From Streptomyces sp. ISL-1 (GTDB taxonomy: Bacteria; Actinomycetota; Actinomycetes; Streptomycetales; Streptomycetaceae), in assembly GCF_018614585.1 (NCBI RefSeq), contig NZ_JAGGOI010000022.1:62001-126000 (forward strand): 64,000 bases of DNA, in the 5' to 3' direction. The translations under genes were made by a program, and so were the position numbers. The notes under the pieces were generated by a model. It was not told the DNA's origin. It saw only the letters and a program-made list of their open reading frames with translations, and did no database searches. Of this stretch, positions 51,342-59,477 are shown in pieces (position 1 is the first letter of the stretch; the number at the start of each line of letters is the position of its first letter).

Positions 51342-52196
51342 TCAGTTCAGCATCGCCCGCGCCGCCCGCGCTTTCCCCTTGATCGCCTCCGCCGCGCCCT
51401 GATCCACCGCCGCCACCACATCCGCGTACGCGTCCAGCTCCGCCGCCCCCGTCGCGAACTCCCCGCGCTGTACGAGCAGCTGGGCCCGTTCGTAGCGCAG
51501 GCGTGCCGGGTGGGAGGGCACCAGCAGGGACAGGTCGAGCGCCCACAGCGCGACATCCGACTGTTCCGGGCGGGTCGACGCCCAGGCGCGGATGTTGTTC
51601 AGGATGCGCACCACCACTTCGAGCGGGTCCGCCGGGGCCAGCATCGACGGATCGAGCGGCGCTCCCGTCGCGCCCGCGACCATCAGCTCCGCGTCCGGAC
51701 CCGTCAGCAGGCGGCCGCCCGCGAAGGGGTCCACCAGGACCTGCTCGTGGGGGTCGCCGAAACCCACCACGAAGTGGCCGGGCAGGGCGACCCCGTACAC
51801 CGGCGCTCCCGCGCGGCGGGCCACCTCGATCCAGACGACAGAGAGGAGGATCGGCAGGCCCCGGCGGCGCCGCAGGACCTTGTGCAGCAGGGAGGACTCC
51901 AGGCGCTGGTAGTCACCGGGGGTGCCTCTGAAGTCGCAGCGGCCGCCGAGGAGGTCGGCCAGGGCACATGCCCATGCGTGGGGGCCGGTCGGACCGAAGG
52001 GGAGCAGGCCGGCGAGGCGGTCCAGTTCGATCTGGGCCGCGTCCAGGGCCGCCTCGTCAACGGCGGGGTCCGCCTCCGCGCCCACGAGCAGGCACAGCAT
52101 CGCGAGGTCGGGCCGCTCGGAGCGGGCCTCCTCGGCGAACAGCCGCCGCCGGTCGGCGGGCCCGTCGGCGGACAGGTCGGGAAATTCGCCGTGCAT
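51342..52196 (-). CDS. SirB1-type transglutaminase-like/TPR protein
   Basis: A 284-residue soluble protein with the SirB1 N-terminal transglutaminase-like domain (HKVLRRRRGLPILLSVVWIE, GVALPGHFVVGFGDP with His and Asp positions, VDPFAGG) and a short C-terminal tetratricopeptide region (ALDLSLLVPSHPARLRYERA). The catalytic Cys of true transglutaminases is not obvious at the expected site (SLLHKVL), so it is probably non-enzymatic. ATG 52196 begins the conserved part; the longer frame upstream is the neighbouring acetyltransferase in shadow. It ends 300 bp from recQ, convergent; that gap (51042-51341) holds no gene I can support. Confidence 0.8.
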   Translation of the reverse strand: MHGEFPDLSADGPADRRRLFAEEARSERPDLAMLCLLVGAEADPAVDEAALDAAQIELDRLAGLLPFGPTGPHAWACALADLLGGRCDFRGTPGDYQRLESSLLHKVLRRRRGLPILLSVVWIEVARRAGAPVYGVALPGHFVVGFGDPHEQVLVDPFAGGRLLTGPDAELMVAGATGAPLDPSMLAPADPLEVVVRILNNIRAWASTRPEQSDVALWALDLSLLVPSHPARLRYERAQLLVQRGEFATGAAELDAYADVVAAVDQGAAEAIKGKARAARAMLN

Positions 52197-52213
52197 ATGC
52201 GATTCGTACCCAC

Positions 52214-53212
52214 TTATGCAGATCGGAAGTGGTGGTAGTGGTGATGGGTCGCGAAGCCCATCCCGTCGTAGAGCGCACGCGCCCCGTCGTTCTCGGACTC
52301 CACCTGCAGCCAGGCCGCAGACGCGCCCTCCTCCAGAGCGCGCCGGGCGAGCGCGGTCATCACCGAGGTCGCGAGGCGTCGGCGCCGGTGGGCCGGGTCC
52401 ACCTCCACAGCCATGAAGCCCGCCCACCGGCCGTCGACCACACATCGCCCGATCGCCGCCGGTGGACCGCCGGTGACTCCGGGTACGGATGCGAACCACA
52501 CCGACGGGCCGCTGCCCAATACCGTCAGCACATATGGCCCGGGCACACCGATCCGCTGGTAGCGCTGTAGCCACGCCTCGTCGAGGGAGCGCGAGAGCCG
52601 CACCCGCTCCACCTCCGCGTCCAGGTCGCCGATCGGGGCCAGCGCCCCGATCCGCACCTCCGCCGAGACCTCACGCCGCCAGTCGCGCGCCTCCAGCTCC
52701 GCGCAGAGCTCCTCCTGCGTGCCGGCCGCCCCGGTCGCGGCCTGCACATACGCCGGCAGGCCCCGGTCCTCGTACCACGTACGCACCCTGGTCAGCGCCT
52801 CGTCGAGCGGCAGCCCCGGGTCTCCGAGCGGCAGCACGGAGTTGGCCCGCCGGGTGAACCCGGACGACGCCCGCAGCTCCCACTCGCCGAGCCGCTCGCT
52901 CTCCACCGGCTGCCAGGCGCGTGCGGTCACCCTCGCGAGCTCGATGAAATCCGCCGCGGGGCCCCGTCGCCGGGCCGGCGCGGCGGGCACCACCTTGCCC
53001 GCGACCAGCGAGGATTCCGGGATATGGACGCCCTCGCCGGTCCGGCGTGTGATCAGCAGCACACCCTCGTTCCAGGATGTGAGAACGCCTACTGTGTCGG
53101 TGAACTTCGCGGGCGCCCCGCCGGAGCTGGTCAGCTGCCTGACTGATACACGTTTGCCCACGTCAGCGGGTGTAATACGGACCTCGAGCCGTCCGCCGCG
53201 AGTGAATTCCAC
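52214..53212 (-). CDS. GNAT family N-acetyltransferase with N-terminal regulatory-like domain
   Basis: A 332-residue protein. Residues 1-90 form a beta-rich domain (LEVRITPADVGKRVSVRQLT, VGVLTSWNEGVLLITRRTGE) that resembles the OB/Sm-like N domain annotated in actinobacterial GNATs. The C-terminal GNAT domain has GFMAVEVDPAHRRRRLATSV (acetyl-CoA motif A) and ESENDGARALYDGMGFATHH (motif B). GTG 53212 was chosen because AGGAGGGG lies 12 bases upstream; TTG 53248 is an alternative. It ends 17 bp upstream of the SirB1 gene and is divergent from fdxA. The C-terminal HHHYHH is notable. Acceptor unknown. Confidence 0.85.
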   Translation of the reverse strand: MEFTRGGRLEVRITPADVGKRVSVRQLTSSGGAPAKFTDTVGVLTSWNEGVLLITRRTGEGVHIPESSLVAGKVVPAAPARRRGPAADFIELARVTARAWQPVESERLGEWELRASSGFTRRANSVLPLGDPGLPLDEALTRVRTWYEDRGLPAYVQAATGAAGTQEELCAELEARDWRREVSAEVRIGALAPIGDLDAEVERVRLSRSLDEAWLQRYQRIGVPGPYVLTVLGSGPSVWFASVPGVTGGPPAAIGRCVVDGRWAGFMAVEVDPAHRRRRLATSVMTALARRALEEGASAAWLQVESENDGARALYDGMGFATHHHYHHFRSA

Positions 53213-53326
53213 AGGTCTGCGAGCCCCTCCTGTTCGGATCGTCCCCAAGAACGGAGATACTAGGGGCGGGCATCGACGACGCCGCGCTCCCGCGCAATGC
53301 CAGCCCTACCGAGGAGGAACGACAGC

Positions 53327-53647
53327 GTGACCTACGTCATCGCGCAGCCTTGTGTCGACGTCAAGGACAAGGCGTGCATCGAGGAGTGCCCCGTCGACTG
53401 CATCTACGAGGGCTCCAGGTCCTTGTACATCCACCCGGACGAATGCGTCGACTGTGGTGCTTGTGAGCCGGTCTGCCCGGTTGAGGCGATCTTCTATGAG
53501 GACGACACCCCCGAGGAGTGGAAGGACTACTACAAGGCGAACGTCGAGTTCTTCGACGAGCTCGGCTCGCCCGGTGGTGCTTCCAAGCTCGGCCTGATCG
53601 AGCGCGACCACCCCTTCATTGCTGCACTGCCGCCGCAGAACCAGTAG
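53327..53647 (+). CDS. fdxA: 7Fe ferredoxin
   Basis: A 106-residue low-potential electron carrier with one [3Fe-4S] and one [4Fe-4S] cluster: CVDVKDKACIEECPVDC at the N terminus and CVDCGACEPVCPVEAI in the second half. The tail DDTPEEWKDYYKANVEFFDE is typical of actinobacterial FdxA/FdxC. GAGGAGGA precedes GTG 53327. The dapC gene follows after a 14-bp-stem hairpin; the fdx-dapC pairing is conserved in mycobacteria as I recall (Rv1177-Rv1178). Electron donor/acceptor unknown, possibly cytochromes P450. Confidence 0.95.
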   Translation: MTYVIAQPCVDVKDKACIEECPVDCIYEGSRSLYIHPDECVDCGACEPVCPVEAIFYEDDTPEEWKDYYKANVEFFDELGSPGGASKLGLIERDHPFIAALPPQNQ

Positions 53648-53682
53648 TTCCCCGCTGTAGACGGCCCACAGCAGTGCCGCTC

Positions 53683-53718
53683 CCGGTCCCGTACGGTTCG
53701 TCGTCCGTACGGGACCGG
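53683..53718 (+). terminator. Hairpin between fdxA and dapC
   Basis: Perfect 14-bp stem CCGGTCCCGTACGG / CCGTACGGGACCGG with 8-nt loop, ending 34 bp before the dapC start, followed by AGGCCTTTGG. Could terminate fdxA transcripts or act as an attenuator for dapC. Confidence 0.7.
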
Positions 53719-53752
53719 AGGCCTTTGGCTGACGTACAAGAAAGAGAAGCCA

Positions 53753-54880
53753 GTGCCAGCAGTCTCTTCGCGACTTCCCGCCTTCCCCTGGGACAAGCTC
53801 GAGCCGTACAAGGCGACGGCCGCGGCCCACCCGGACGGCATCGTGGACCTCTCCGTCGGCACGCCCGTCGACCCCGTCCCCGAGCTGATCCAGAAGGCCC
53901 TCGTCGCGGCCGCCGACTCGCCCGGCTATCCGACGGTGTGGGGGACGGCCGAGCTGCGGAACGCGCTCGCCGGATGGGTGGAGCGGCGGCTCGGCGCCGT
54001 CGACGTCGCGCACACGAACGTCCTGCCGGTCGTCGGCTCCAAGGAGCTGGTGGCGTGGCTGCCGACCCAGCTCGGTCTCGGCCCCGGCGACAAGGTCGCC
54101 TACCCCCGGCTCGCCTACCCGACGTACGAGGTCGGCGCACGCCTGGCCCGCGCGGAGGCCGTCGCCTACGACACTGAGACATTTGCGGCTGACCCCGCGG
54201 GCGCGGACCTCGACCCCTCCGGTCTGAAGCTGCTCTGGCTCAACTCGCCCTCCAACCCCACCGGCGGGGTGCTGGCCAAGGACGAGCTGATCCGCATCGT
54301 CGCGTGGGCGCGCGAGCACGGCGTGCTGGTCTTCAGCGACGAGTGCTACGTGGAGCTCGGATGGGAGGCGGAGCCGGTCTCCGTCCTGCACCCGGACGTC
54401 TGCGGCGGTACCTACGAAGGCGTCGTGGCTGTCCACTCCCTGTCCAAGCGTTCCAATCTGGCCGGCTACCGCGCCGCCTTCGTCGCCGGTGACGAGGCCG
54501 TGCTGGGCGAGCTGCTGCAGCTTCGCAAGCACGGCGGGATGATGACCCCCGCGCCGGTTCAGGCCGCCACCGTCGCGGCGCTCGGCGACGACACGCATGT
54601 CACGGAGCAACGGGCGCGGTACGCCGCCCGGCGAGCCGCCCTGCGCACGGCGCTGGAGGGGCACGGCTTCCGTATCGAGCACAGCGAGGCCAGCCTCTAT
54701 CTGTGGGCCACGCGCGACGAGCCGTGCTGGGAAACGGTCGCGCACCTGGCGGAACTCGGCATTCTGGTGGCGCCCGGCGACTTCTACGGAACGGCCGGGG
54801 AGAGTTTCGTACGGGTGGCGTTCACCGCGACCGACGAACGCGTCGAGGCCGCCGTCAAGCGCCTGGGCCGACGCCGGTAG
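53753..54880 (+). CDS. dapC: N-succinyldiaminopimelate aminotransferase
   Basis: A 375-residue fold-type I PLP aminotransferase of the succinylase route to lysine and meso-DAP. Features: NSPSNPTGGVLAKDE, the PLP lysine in SLSKRSNLAGYRAAF, VFSDECYVELGW, and the carboxylate Arg in GESFVRVAFTATDE. The N terminus SRLPAFPWDKLEPYKATAAA is typical of actinobacterial DapC. GTG 53753 with AGAG upstream. dapE is encoded 1.9 kb downstream on the same strand. Confidence 0.93.
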   Translation: MPAVSSRLPAFPWDKLEPYKATAAAHPDGIVDLSVGTPVDPVPELIQKALVAAADSPGYPTVWGTAELRNALAGWVERRLGAVDVAHTNVLPVVGSKELVAWLPTQLGLGPGDKVAYPRLAYPTYEVGARLARAEAVAYDTETFAADPAGADLDPSGLKLLWLNSPSNPTGGVLAKDELIRIVAWAREHGVLVFSDECYVELGWEAEPVSVLHPDVCGGTYEGVVAVHSLSKRSNLAGYRAAFVAGDEAVLGELLQLRKHGGMMTPAPVQAATVAALGDDTHVTEQRARYAARRAALRTALEGHGFRIEHSEASLYLWATRDEPCWETVAHLAELGILVAPGDFYGTAGESFVRVAFTATDERVEAAVKRLGRRR

Positions 54881-54900
54881 AGCGCCGCGGAACCGCACAA

Positions 54901-54940
54901 CGAACCAACGAACCAACGAACCAACGAACCAACGAACCAA
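54901..54940. repeat. Five perfect 8-bp tandem repeats
   Basis: CGAACCAA repeated five times without mismatch, with partial units on both sides (from about 54896 to 54945), 16 bp after the dapC stop and just before the terminator hairpin. Perfect copies suggest a recent slippage-prone microsatellite. Confidence 0.85.
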
Positions 54941-54953
54941 CGAAACACGGAGA

Positions 54954-54983
54954 GGGCCCCGGGAGTTCGCGCTCCCGGGGCCC
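54954..54983. terminator. Terminator between convergent dapC and secreted-protein genes
   Basis: Perfect 12-bp stem GGGCCCCGGGAG / CTCCCGGGGCCC with loop TTCGCG, serving both directions. Confidence 0.75.
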
Positions 54984-55032
54984 CTCGGCGTACCGCCGCC
55001 TGGCTTTGTCTGCCTCGGCGTATCTCCGCGGA

Positions 55033-55497
55033 CTAGAGCGGGGACTTCACCGGCAGCTGCTCGGTGGGAAGGCCGCCGCCGATGGGCAGGCCGCCGAGCG
55101 ACTGGGTCGCGGTGCCGGCAGTCTCACCGCCGAGCGACCCGGTCGCCGTGCCGGCGGTCTCGCCGACGACGTCGGTGGCGTTGCCCGCGGTGTCACCGGC
55201 GACCCCCTTGGCGGTGCCGGGCGCCGACTTGCCGACCTTGCCGACGGTCTTGCCCGCGGCCGGGACGGCCTTCTTGACCGCTTCGCTGCCGGTGGCGCCC
55301 GCGGTGCCGGTGGTCTTCTTCGAGGCACTGTCGACAGTGTCGCCGAGGTTGTCCGTGTCGAGGGCGGTCAGGCCGCCGAGCGGGCTCTGGGGAAGTTCCA
55401 CGGCGCTTGCGGAGCCGGCCGCACCGACCACGGGGGCTGCACCCGCCGCGATGAGCAGCGCGGCACGGGCGATCCGACGGGTCAGGGGGAGGGACAT
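55033..55497 (-). CDS. Small secreted Gly/Ala/Thr-rich protein
   Basis: A 154-residue exported protein. Signal peptide: LTRRIARAALLIAAGAAPVV then SASA cleavage before VELPQSP (about residue 33). The mature part is low-complexity with internal repeats (GETAGTATGSLGG, then GETAGTATQSLGG; VGKVGKSAPGTAKGVAGDTA) and no cysteines. AAGGAG five bases before ATG 55497 fixes the start. Similar proteins in Streptomyces are often mislabelled ATP-binding. No enzymatic motif; it may be a surface or matrix protein. The upstream 55540-55640 is AT-rich and probably carries its promoter. Confidence 0.8.
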   Translation of the reverse strand: MSLPLTRRIARAALLIAAGAAPVVGAAGSASAVELPQSPLGGLTALDTDNLGDTVDSASKKTTGTAGATGSEAVKKAVPAAGKTVGKVGKSAPGTAKGVAGDTAGNATDVVGETAGTATGSLGGETAGTATQSLGGLPIGGGLPTEQLPVKSPL

Positions 55498-55774
55498 GAT
55501 GCTCCTTGAGACGAGAAGGACGTTGGTTCGGACGCAGTGACAACCGCAGGAAGGGAGGGGGAAGTTGCGGTACATCAAGGTAAAGAGTTGGTAATGCGTC
55601 GCATTATCAGCCCTGGATAAAAATGGACAAACATTCCATTGCGCAGGGGTCTGCCGAACCGTCACTTCCCTTTGCTCGCAAGGGATTTGATGGATCAAGG
55701 GCAAGTCGTGCGAATAGCCGCCCGACTTCTTGTCCGAAAGTGACTCGAGCGCCTCTTTCGAGGGAGCGCCCGGA

Positions 55775-56725
55775 TTACTGTGCGATGCGAATTCGGACGT
55801 GGGCCGCTTCGGAACTCGATGCGGAATCCGGTTCGGACGCCTCGGAACCCGACGCGGCGCCCGCGGAACGCCAGCCCTCGTCGGACTTCTGCGCGCTCCA
55901 CACCCGGCCCCCGTACGAGACCTCGTCGATGCGCAGCCCCTCCGCCCGCGCCACCGCCCAGTGCGCCAGCTCCCAGCCGCGCCGCGGGGCCCCGCCGCCG
56001 TCGGTCCCGACCGTCGACGGCACCGGTACGGACACCTCGCGCGAGCCGGGCGCTCCCGACCTGCCCGAGGTCGTCGCCTTCGGCAGCACCTCGGGGCCGA
56101 ACGCGCGCACCAGCTCCCGGCGCACCTTCGCCGGGTCTCCCGGCTCCTCGCCGTTGCCCGATTCGCAGGTCAGGGCCCCGGTCGCGCGACCGGTCAGGGC
56201 GGCGGCCAGCAGCGTCGCGTCCGGCTCGTGCTTCGCGTACGCCTGCGGGAAACCGCTGCGCTGGACGCGCTGCGCCGCGACGGTCAGCGGCAGCCGCGAG
56301 TATCCCGGGACCTCGGCGAGACGCTCGTAGAACTTCCCGGCGGAGTAGACCGGGTCGAGGATCTGCTGGGTCGTGCCCCACCCCTTGGAAGGACGTTGCT
56401 GGAACAGGCCGAGCGAGTCCCGGTCGCCGTGCTTGATGTTGCGCAGCCCCGATTCCTGGAGGGCCGTCGCCAGCGCGATGGTGACCGCGCGCTCCGACAG
56501 GCCGCGGGTGCTGCCTACCGCGGAGATCGTCGCGGCGTTCCCCGCCTGCTCGGTGCTGAGTTCGTACGTGGGGCCCTCGCCGTCGGCCGTACGGACGGTG
56601 CAGCGCGGGGCGCCGCCGCCGGTCACGTACTGCACCACGACGTAGCCGACGAGTGCCAGTAGCACGGCGAGCGCGGCCGCGATACGCAGGCGGCCGCGCC
56701 GGACGGGGGAGGCGGTCTCGGACAC
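55775..56725 (-). CDS. Membrane-anchored lysozyme/transglycosylase-like protein
   Basis: A 316-residue protein with one N-terminal span (LRIAAALAVLLALVGYVVVQ, residues about 14-33) and an exported domain. ALATALQESGLRNIKHGDRD with SLGLFQQRPSKGWGTTQQIL resembles the Glu-containing catalytic helix and following GLFQQ motif of transglycosylase-like folds; the Glu in QESGL is the candidate acid. Two cysteines (CTVRTADG and LTCESG) may pair. The last 40 residues are Ser/Glu/Ala-rich. GTG 56725 chosen. It is divergent from dapE with only 39 bp between. Sometimes labelled a heavy-metal transporter in databases, which the sequence does not support. Confidence 0.78.
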   Translation of the reverse strand: MSETASPVRRGRLRIAAALAVLLALVGYVVVQYVTGGGAPRCTVRTADGEGPTYELSTEQAGNAATISAVGSTRGLSERAVTIALATALQESGLRNIKHGDRDSLGLFQQRPSKGWGTTQQILDPVYSAGKFYERLAEVPGYSRLPLTVAAQRVQRSGFPQAYAKHEPDATLLAAALTGRATGALTCESGNGEEPGDPAKVRRELVRAFGPEVLPKATTSGRSGAPGSREVSVPVPSTVGTDGGGAPRRGWELAHWAVARAEGLRIDEVSYGGRVWSAQKSDEGWRSAGAASGSEASEPDSASSSEAAHVRIRIAQ

Positions 56726-56764
56726 GCTGCCCACCGTACTGGAGCCCGCGTTAAGGTCGGAGCC

Positions 56765-57844
56765 ATGCCCGACACCGTGCTTGACCTCACTCTTGATGCT
56801 CCGGCGCTCACCGCCCGGCTGGTCGACTTCCGGTCGGTCAGCGGCGAGGAGAAGCCCCTGGCCGACGCGATCGAGCAGGCGCTGCGCGCCCTGCCGCACC
56901 TCACCGTCGACCGGCACGGCAACAACGTCGTGGCCCGTACGAACCTGGGGCGCGCGGAGCGGGTCATCCTGGCCGGGCACATCGACACGGTTCCGATCGC
57001 CGACAACGTGCCGTCCCGGCTGGACGAGAACGGCGTGCTGTGGGGCTGCGGGACAAGCGACATGAAGTCGGGCGTCGCGGTGCAGCTGCGCATCGCCGCG
57101 ACCGTCCCCGAGCCCAACCGCGACCTCACCTTCGTCTTCTACGACAACGAAGAGGTCGCTGCACACCTCAACGGTCTGGGACATGTGGCCGAGGCCCATG
57201 CCGACTGGCTGAAGGGCGACTTCGCCATCCTCCTCGAACCGTCCGACGCCCAGGTCGAGGGGGGCTGCCAGGGCACGCTGCGGGTCCATCTCCGTACGAA
57301 CGGCGAGCGGGCACACTCCGCGCGCAGCTGGATGGGGTCCAACGCCATTCACGCCGCGGCGCCGATCCTGGCCAAGCTCGCCGCGTACGAGCCGCGACGG
57401 CCGGTGATCGACGGTCTCGAGTACCGGGAGGGGCTCAACGCCGTACGGATCGAGGCCGGCGTCGCCAACAACGTCATCCCCGACGAGTGCACCGTGGCGG
57501 TCAACTACCGCTACGCGCCCGACCGCAGCGAGGAGGAGGCCCTGGCGCACGTCCACGAGGTCTTCGCGGACTGCGGGGTCGCGGAGTTCGTGGTGGACGA
57601 CCACACGGGCGGGGCGCTGCCCGGGCTCTCGCACCCGGCGGCGGCCGCGTTCATGGCGGCGGTCGGCGGCACGGCGCAGCCCAAATTCGGCTGGACGGAC
57701 GTGTCACGTTTCAGCGCGCTGGGCGTGCCCGCGGTGAACTACGGACCCGGCGACGCGCTCTTCGCCCACAAGCGGGACGAGCATGTCGCGGTCGACAAGA
57801 TCACGCACTGCGAGGAACGGCTCGGCGACTGGCTCACTGCCTGA
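56765..57844 (+). CDS. dapE: Succinyl-diaminopimelate desuccinylase
   Basis: A 359-residue M20-family dizinc amidohydrolase yielding LL-DAP in lysine/peptidoglycan synthesis. Metal-binding motifs: LAGHIDTVP (His-Asp), WGCGTSDMKSGVA (bridging Asp), YDNEEVAAHLNGLG (catalytic Glu-Glu) and, near the end, GPGDALFAHKRDEHVAV (last His). Dimerisation domain about 180-290 begins at HLRTNGERAHSARSWMG. ATG 56765. Together with dapC it indicates the succinylase pathway. Confidence 0.94.
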   Translation: MPDTVLDLTLDAPALTARLVDFRSVSGEEKPLADAIEQALRALPHLTVDRHGNNVVARTNLGRAERVILAGHIDTVPIADNVPSRLDENGVLWGCGTSDMKSGVAVQLRIAATVPEPNRDLTFVFYDNEEVAAHLNGLGHVAEAHADWLKGDFAILLEPSDAQVEGGCQGTLRVHLRTNGERAHSARSWMGSNAIHAAAPILAKLAAYEPRRPVIDGLEYREGLNAVRIEAGVANNVIPDECTVAVNYRYAPDRSEEEALAHVHEVFADCGVAEFVVDDHTGGALPGLSHPAAAAFMAAVGGTAQPKFGWTDVSRFSALGVPAVNYGPGDALFAHKRDEHVAVDKITHCEERLGDWLTA

Positions 57845-57923
57845 CCACCGCGATTTCACATGTCGTAACGTTCGCCGACCTACCCTGACTCAAAGCAACG
57901 ATGTTCGGCGGAGGGAGCAGGTC

Positions 57924-58679
57924 ATGGGCAACCCCGAGGGTTTGCGGGCGCTGGAGGAGCAGCGACTCGGACCGGTGCTGCGCCGTAGGCAACAGGTGCA
58001 GCCCGGCACCACCGACCAGCGGCTGCTGGACACCGAGGGCGATTCCCAGTGGGTGCACACCGACCCCTGGCGGGTCATGCGCATCCAGTCGGAGTTCGTG
58101 GAGGGCTTCGGCGCGCTGGCCGAACTGCCCAGCGCGATCAGCGTCTTCGGCTCCGCCCGCACGGGGCCCGGGACCCCTGAGTACGAAACGGGCGTCAGCA
58201 TCGGCAAGGCGCTGGTCGAGGCCGGCTTCGCGGTGATCACGGGCGGCGGCCCGGGCTCGATGGAGGCGGCGAACAAGGGGGCGCGGGACGCGGAGGGCAT
58301 CTCGGTCGGCCTGGGCATCGAGCTCCCCTTCGAGCAGGGCCTCAACCCGCACGTCGACATCGGCGTGAACTTCCGCTACTTCTTCGTCCGCAAGACGATG
58401 TTCGTGAAGTACGCGCAGGGCTTCGTGGTGCTGCCGGGTGGCCTGGGCACGCTGGACGAGCTGTTCGAGGCGCTGACGCTGGTCCAGACCCGCAAGGTCA
58501 CGCGCTTCCCGATCGTGCTGTTCGGTACGGAGTACTGGAGCGGGCTGGTGGACTGGCTCCGGAACACGGTGGTGGCGCAGGGGAAGGCGTCGGAGCACGA
58601 CCTGCTGCTCTTCCACATCACGGACGACGTGGAGGAGGCGGTGGCGCTGGTGACGAAGGAGACGGGCCACGACCAGTAA
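57924..58679 (+). CDS. TIGR00730/LOG family Rossmann-fold protein
   Basis: A 251-residue protein of the LONELY GUY family, members of which hydrolyse nucleoside 5'-monophosphates such as cytokinin ribotides. The signature PGGLGTLDELFEALTLVQ and the phosphate-binding GSARTGPGTPEYETG and VITGGGPGSMEAANKGA are all intact. The first 55 residues are an actinobacterial extension with RQQVQPGTTDQRLLD. GGAGGG precedes ATG 57924. The dapE-LOG-folP2 order matches mycobacteria as I recall (Rv1202-Rv1205-Rv1207). A hairpin follows the stop at once. Confidence 0.92.
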   Translation: MGNPEGLRALEEQRLGPVLRRRQQVQPGTTDQRLLDTEGDSQWVHTDPWRVMRIQSEFVEGFGALAELPSAISVFGSARTGPGTPEYETGVSIGKALVEAGFAVITGGGPGSMEAANKGARDAEGISVGLGIELPFEQGLNPHVDIGVNFRYFFVRKTMFVKYAQGFVVLPGGLGTLDELFEALTLVQTRKVTRFPIVLFGTEYWSGLVDWLRNTVVAQGKASEHDLLLFHITDDVEEAVALVTKETGHDQ

Positions 58680-58906
58680 CCTGCCGGGGCTCCGCCCCGG
58701 ACCCTTCGCCTACGCCCTTGCCGGCGTGGGCCCCACCCCTCATTCGCCGGCGGGTCTCCATTGCCGCCGGCTGGGGGAGATTGAGGACTCGCCCGAAGGG
58801 CGTGCGGGGGTCTGGGGGCTTGCCCCCGGTTCGGGATGGGGGTACCTCCCACGGCCGCCAGGCCGTAGGGGGAGGGCCGGTAGGGGAACAGGCCCGCCCG
58901 CCGCAG
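58680..58906. repeat. Streptomyces-type intergenic repeat with terminator hairpin
   Basis: CCGGGGC-TCC-GCCCCGG (58684-58700) is a 7-bp stem four bases after the LOG stop and probably its terminator. The rest (GCCGGCGGGTCTCCATTGCC, GGGGGTCTGGGGGCTTGCCC) is a GC-rich mosaic of the kind found repeatedly between Streptomyces genes. No gene. Confidence 0.55.
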
Positions 58907-59412
58907 GCGAACCCGGGGCAGGCGGCGGGGGCCGGGTGCTGTGCGCGATGGCGCGCGACCGGCGGCTTGCCGCAGGCGCACCGCAGAGCCACTGCAGGCG
59001 CGCCAGCGCCTTCGTGCCCGCGGCAACCGCGCCGCAGCGGGACCGCACCTGCACTGGTGCCGCAGGCGGACCGCACCTGCACTGGTGCCGCAGGCGGACC
59101 GCACCTGCACTGGTGCCGCAGGCGGACCGCACCTGCACTGGTGCCGCAGGCGGACCGCACCTGCACTGGTGCCGCAGGCGGACCGCACCTGCACTGGTGC
59201 CGCAGGCGGACCGCACCCGCACCGGTGCCGCAGGCGGACCGCACCCGCACCGGTGCCGCAGGTCCACCGCACCCGCGCCGCACGCGAACCCGGGGCGGGC
59301 GGCGGGCCGGGTGCTATGTGCGTTGGCGCGCGACCGGCCTCTTGCCGCAGGCGCACCGCAGAGCCACCGCACCCGCGCCAGCGCCTTCGTGCCCACGGCA
59401 ACCGCGCCGCAG
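58907..59412. repeat. Composite repeat: 28-bp array framed by 130-bp direct repeats
   Basis: A left long repeat (58907-59037) and a right long repeat (59284-59412) share most of their sequence, from GCGAACCCGGGGC to CAACCGCGCCGCAG. Between them lie eight uninterrupted units of 28 bp (59043-59266; CCGCACCTGCACTGGTGCCG plus CAGGCGGA), the first six identical, the last two with C/T changes. Each unit can fold CCTGC-N9-GCAGG. No spacers, so not CRISPR. All frames are open on both strands only because of composition. Confidence 0.85.
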
Positions 59413-59477
59413 GCGGACCGCGCCAGCGCCGTAGGCCACCGCACCCGCGCCCGCGCCGCAGGCCACCGCACCCGCCG

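Noticed and set aside
59043..59266. Possible CRISPR array (28-bp repeats, eight copies)
   Set aside because: Units are strictly head to tail without spacers, and no cas genes are in the window.
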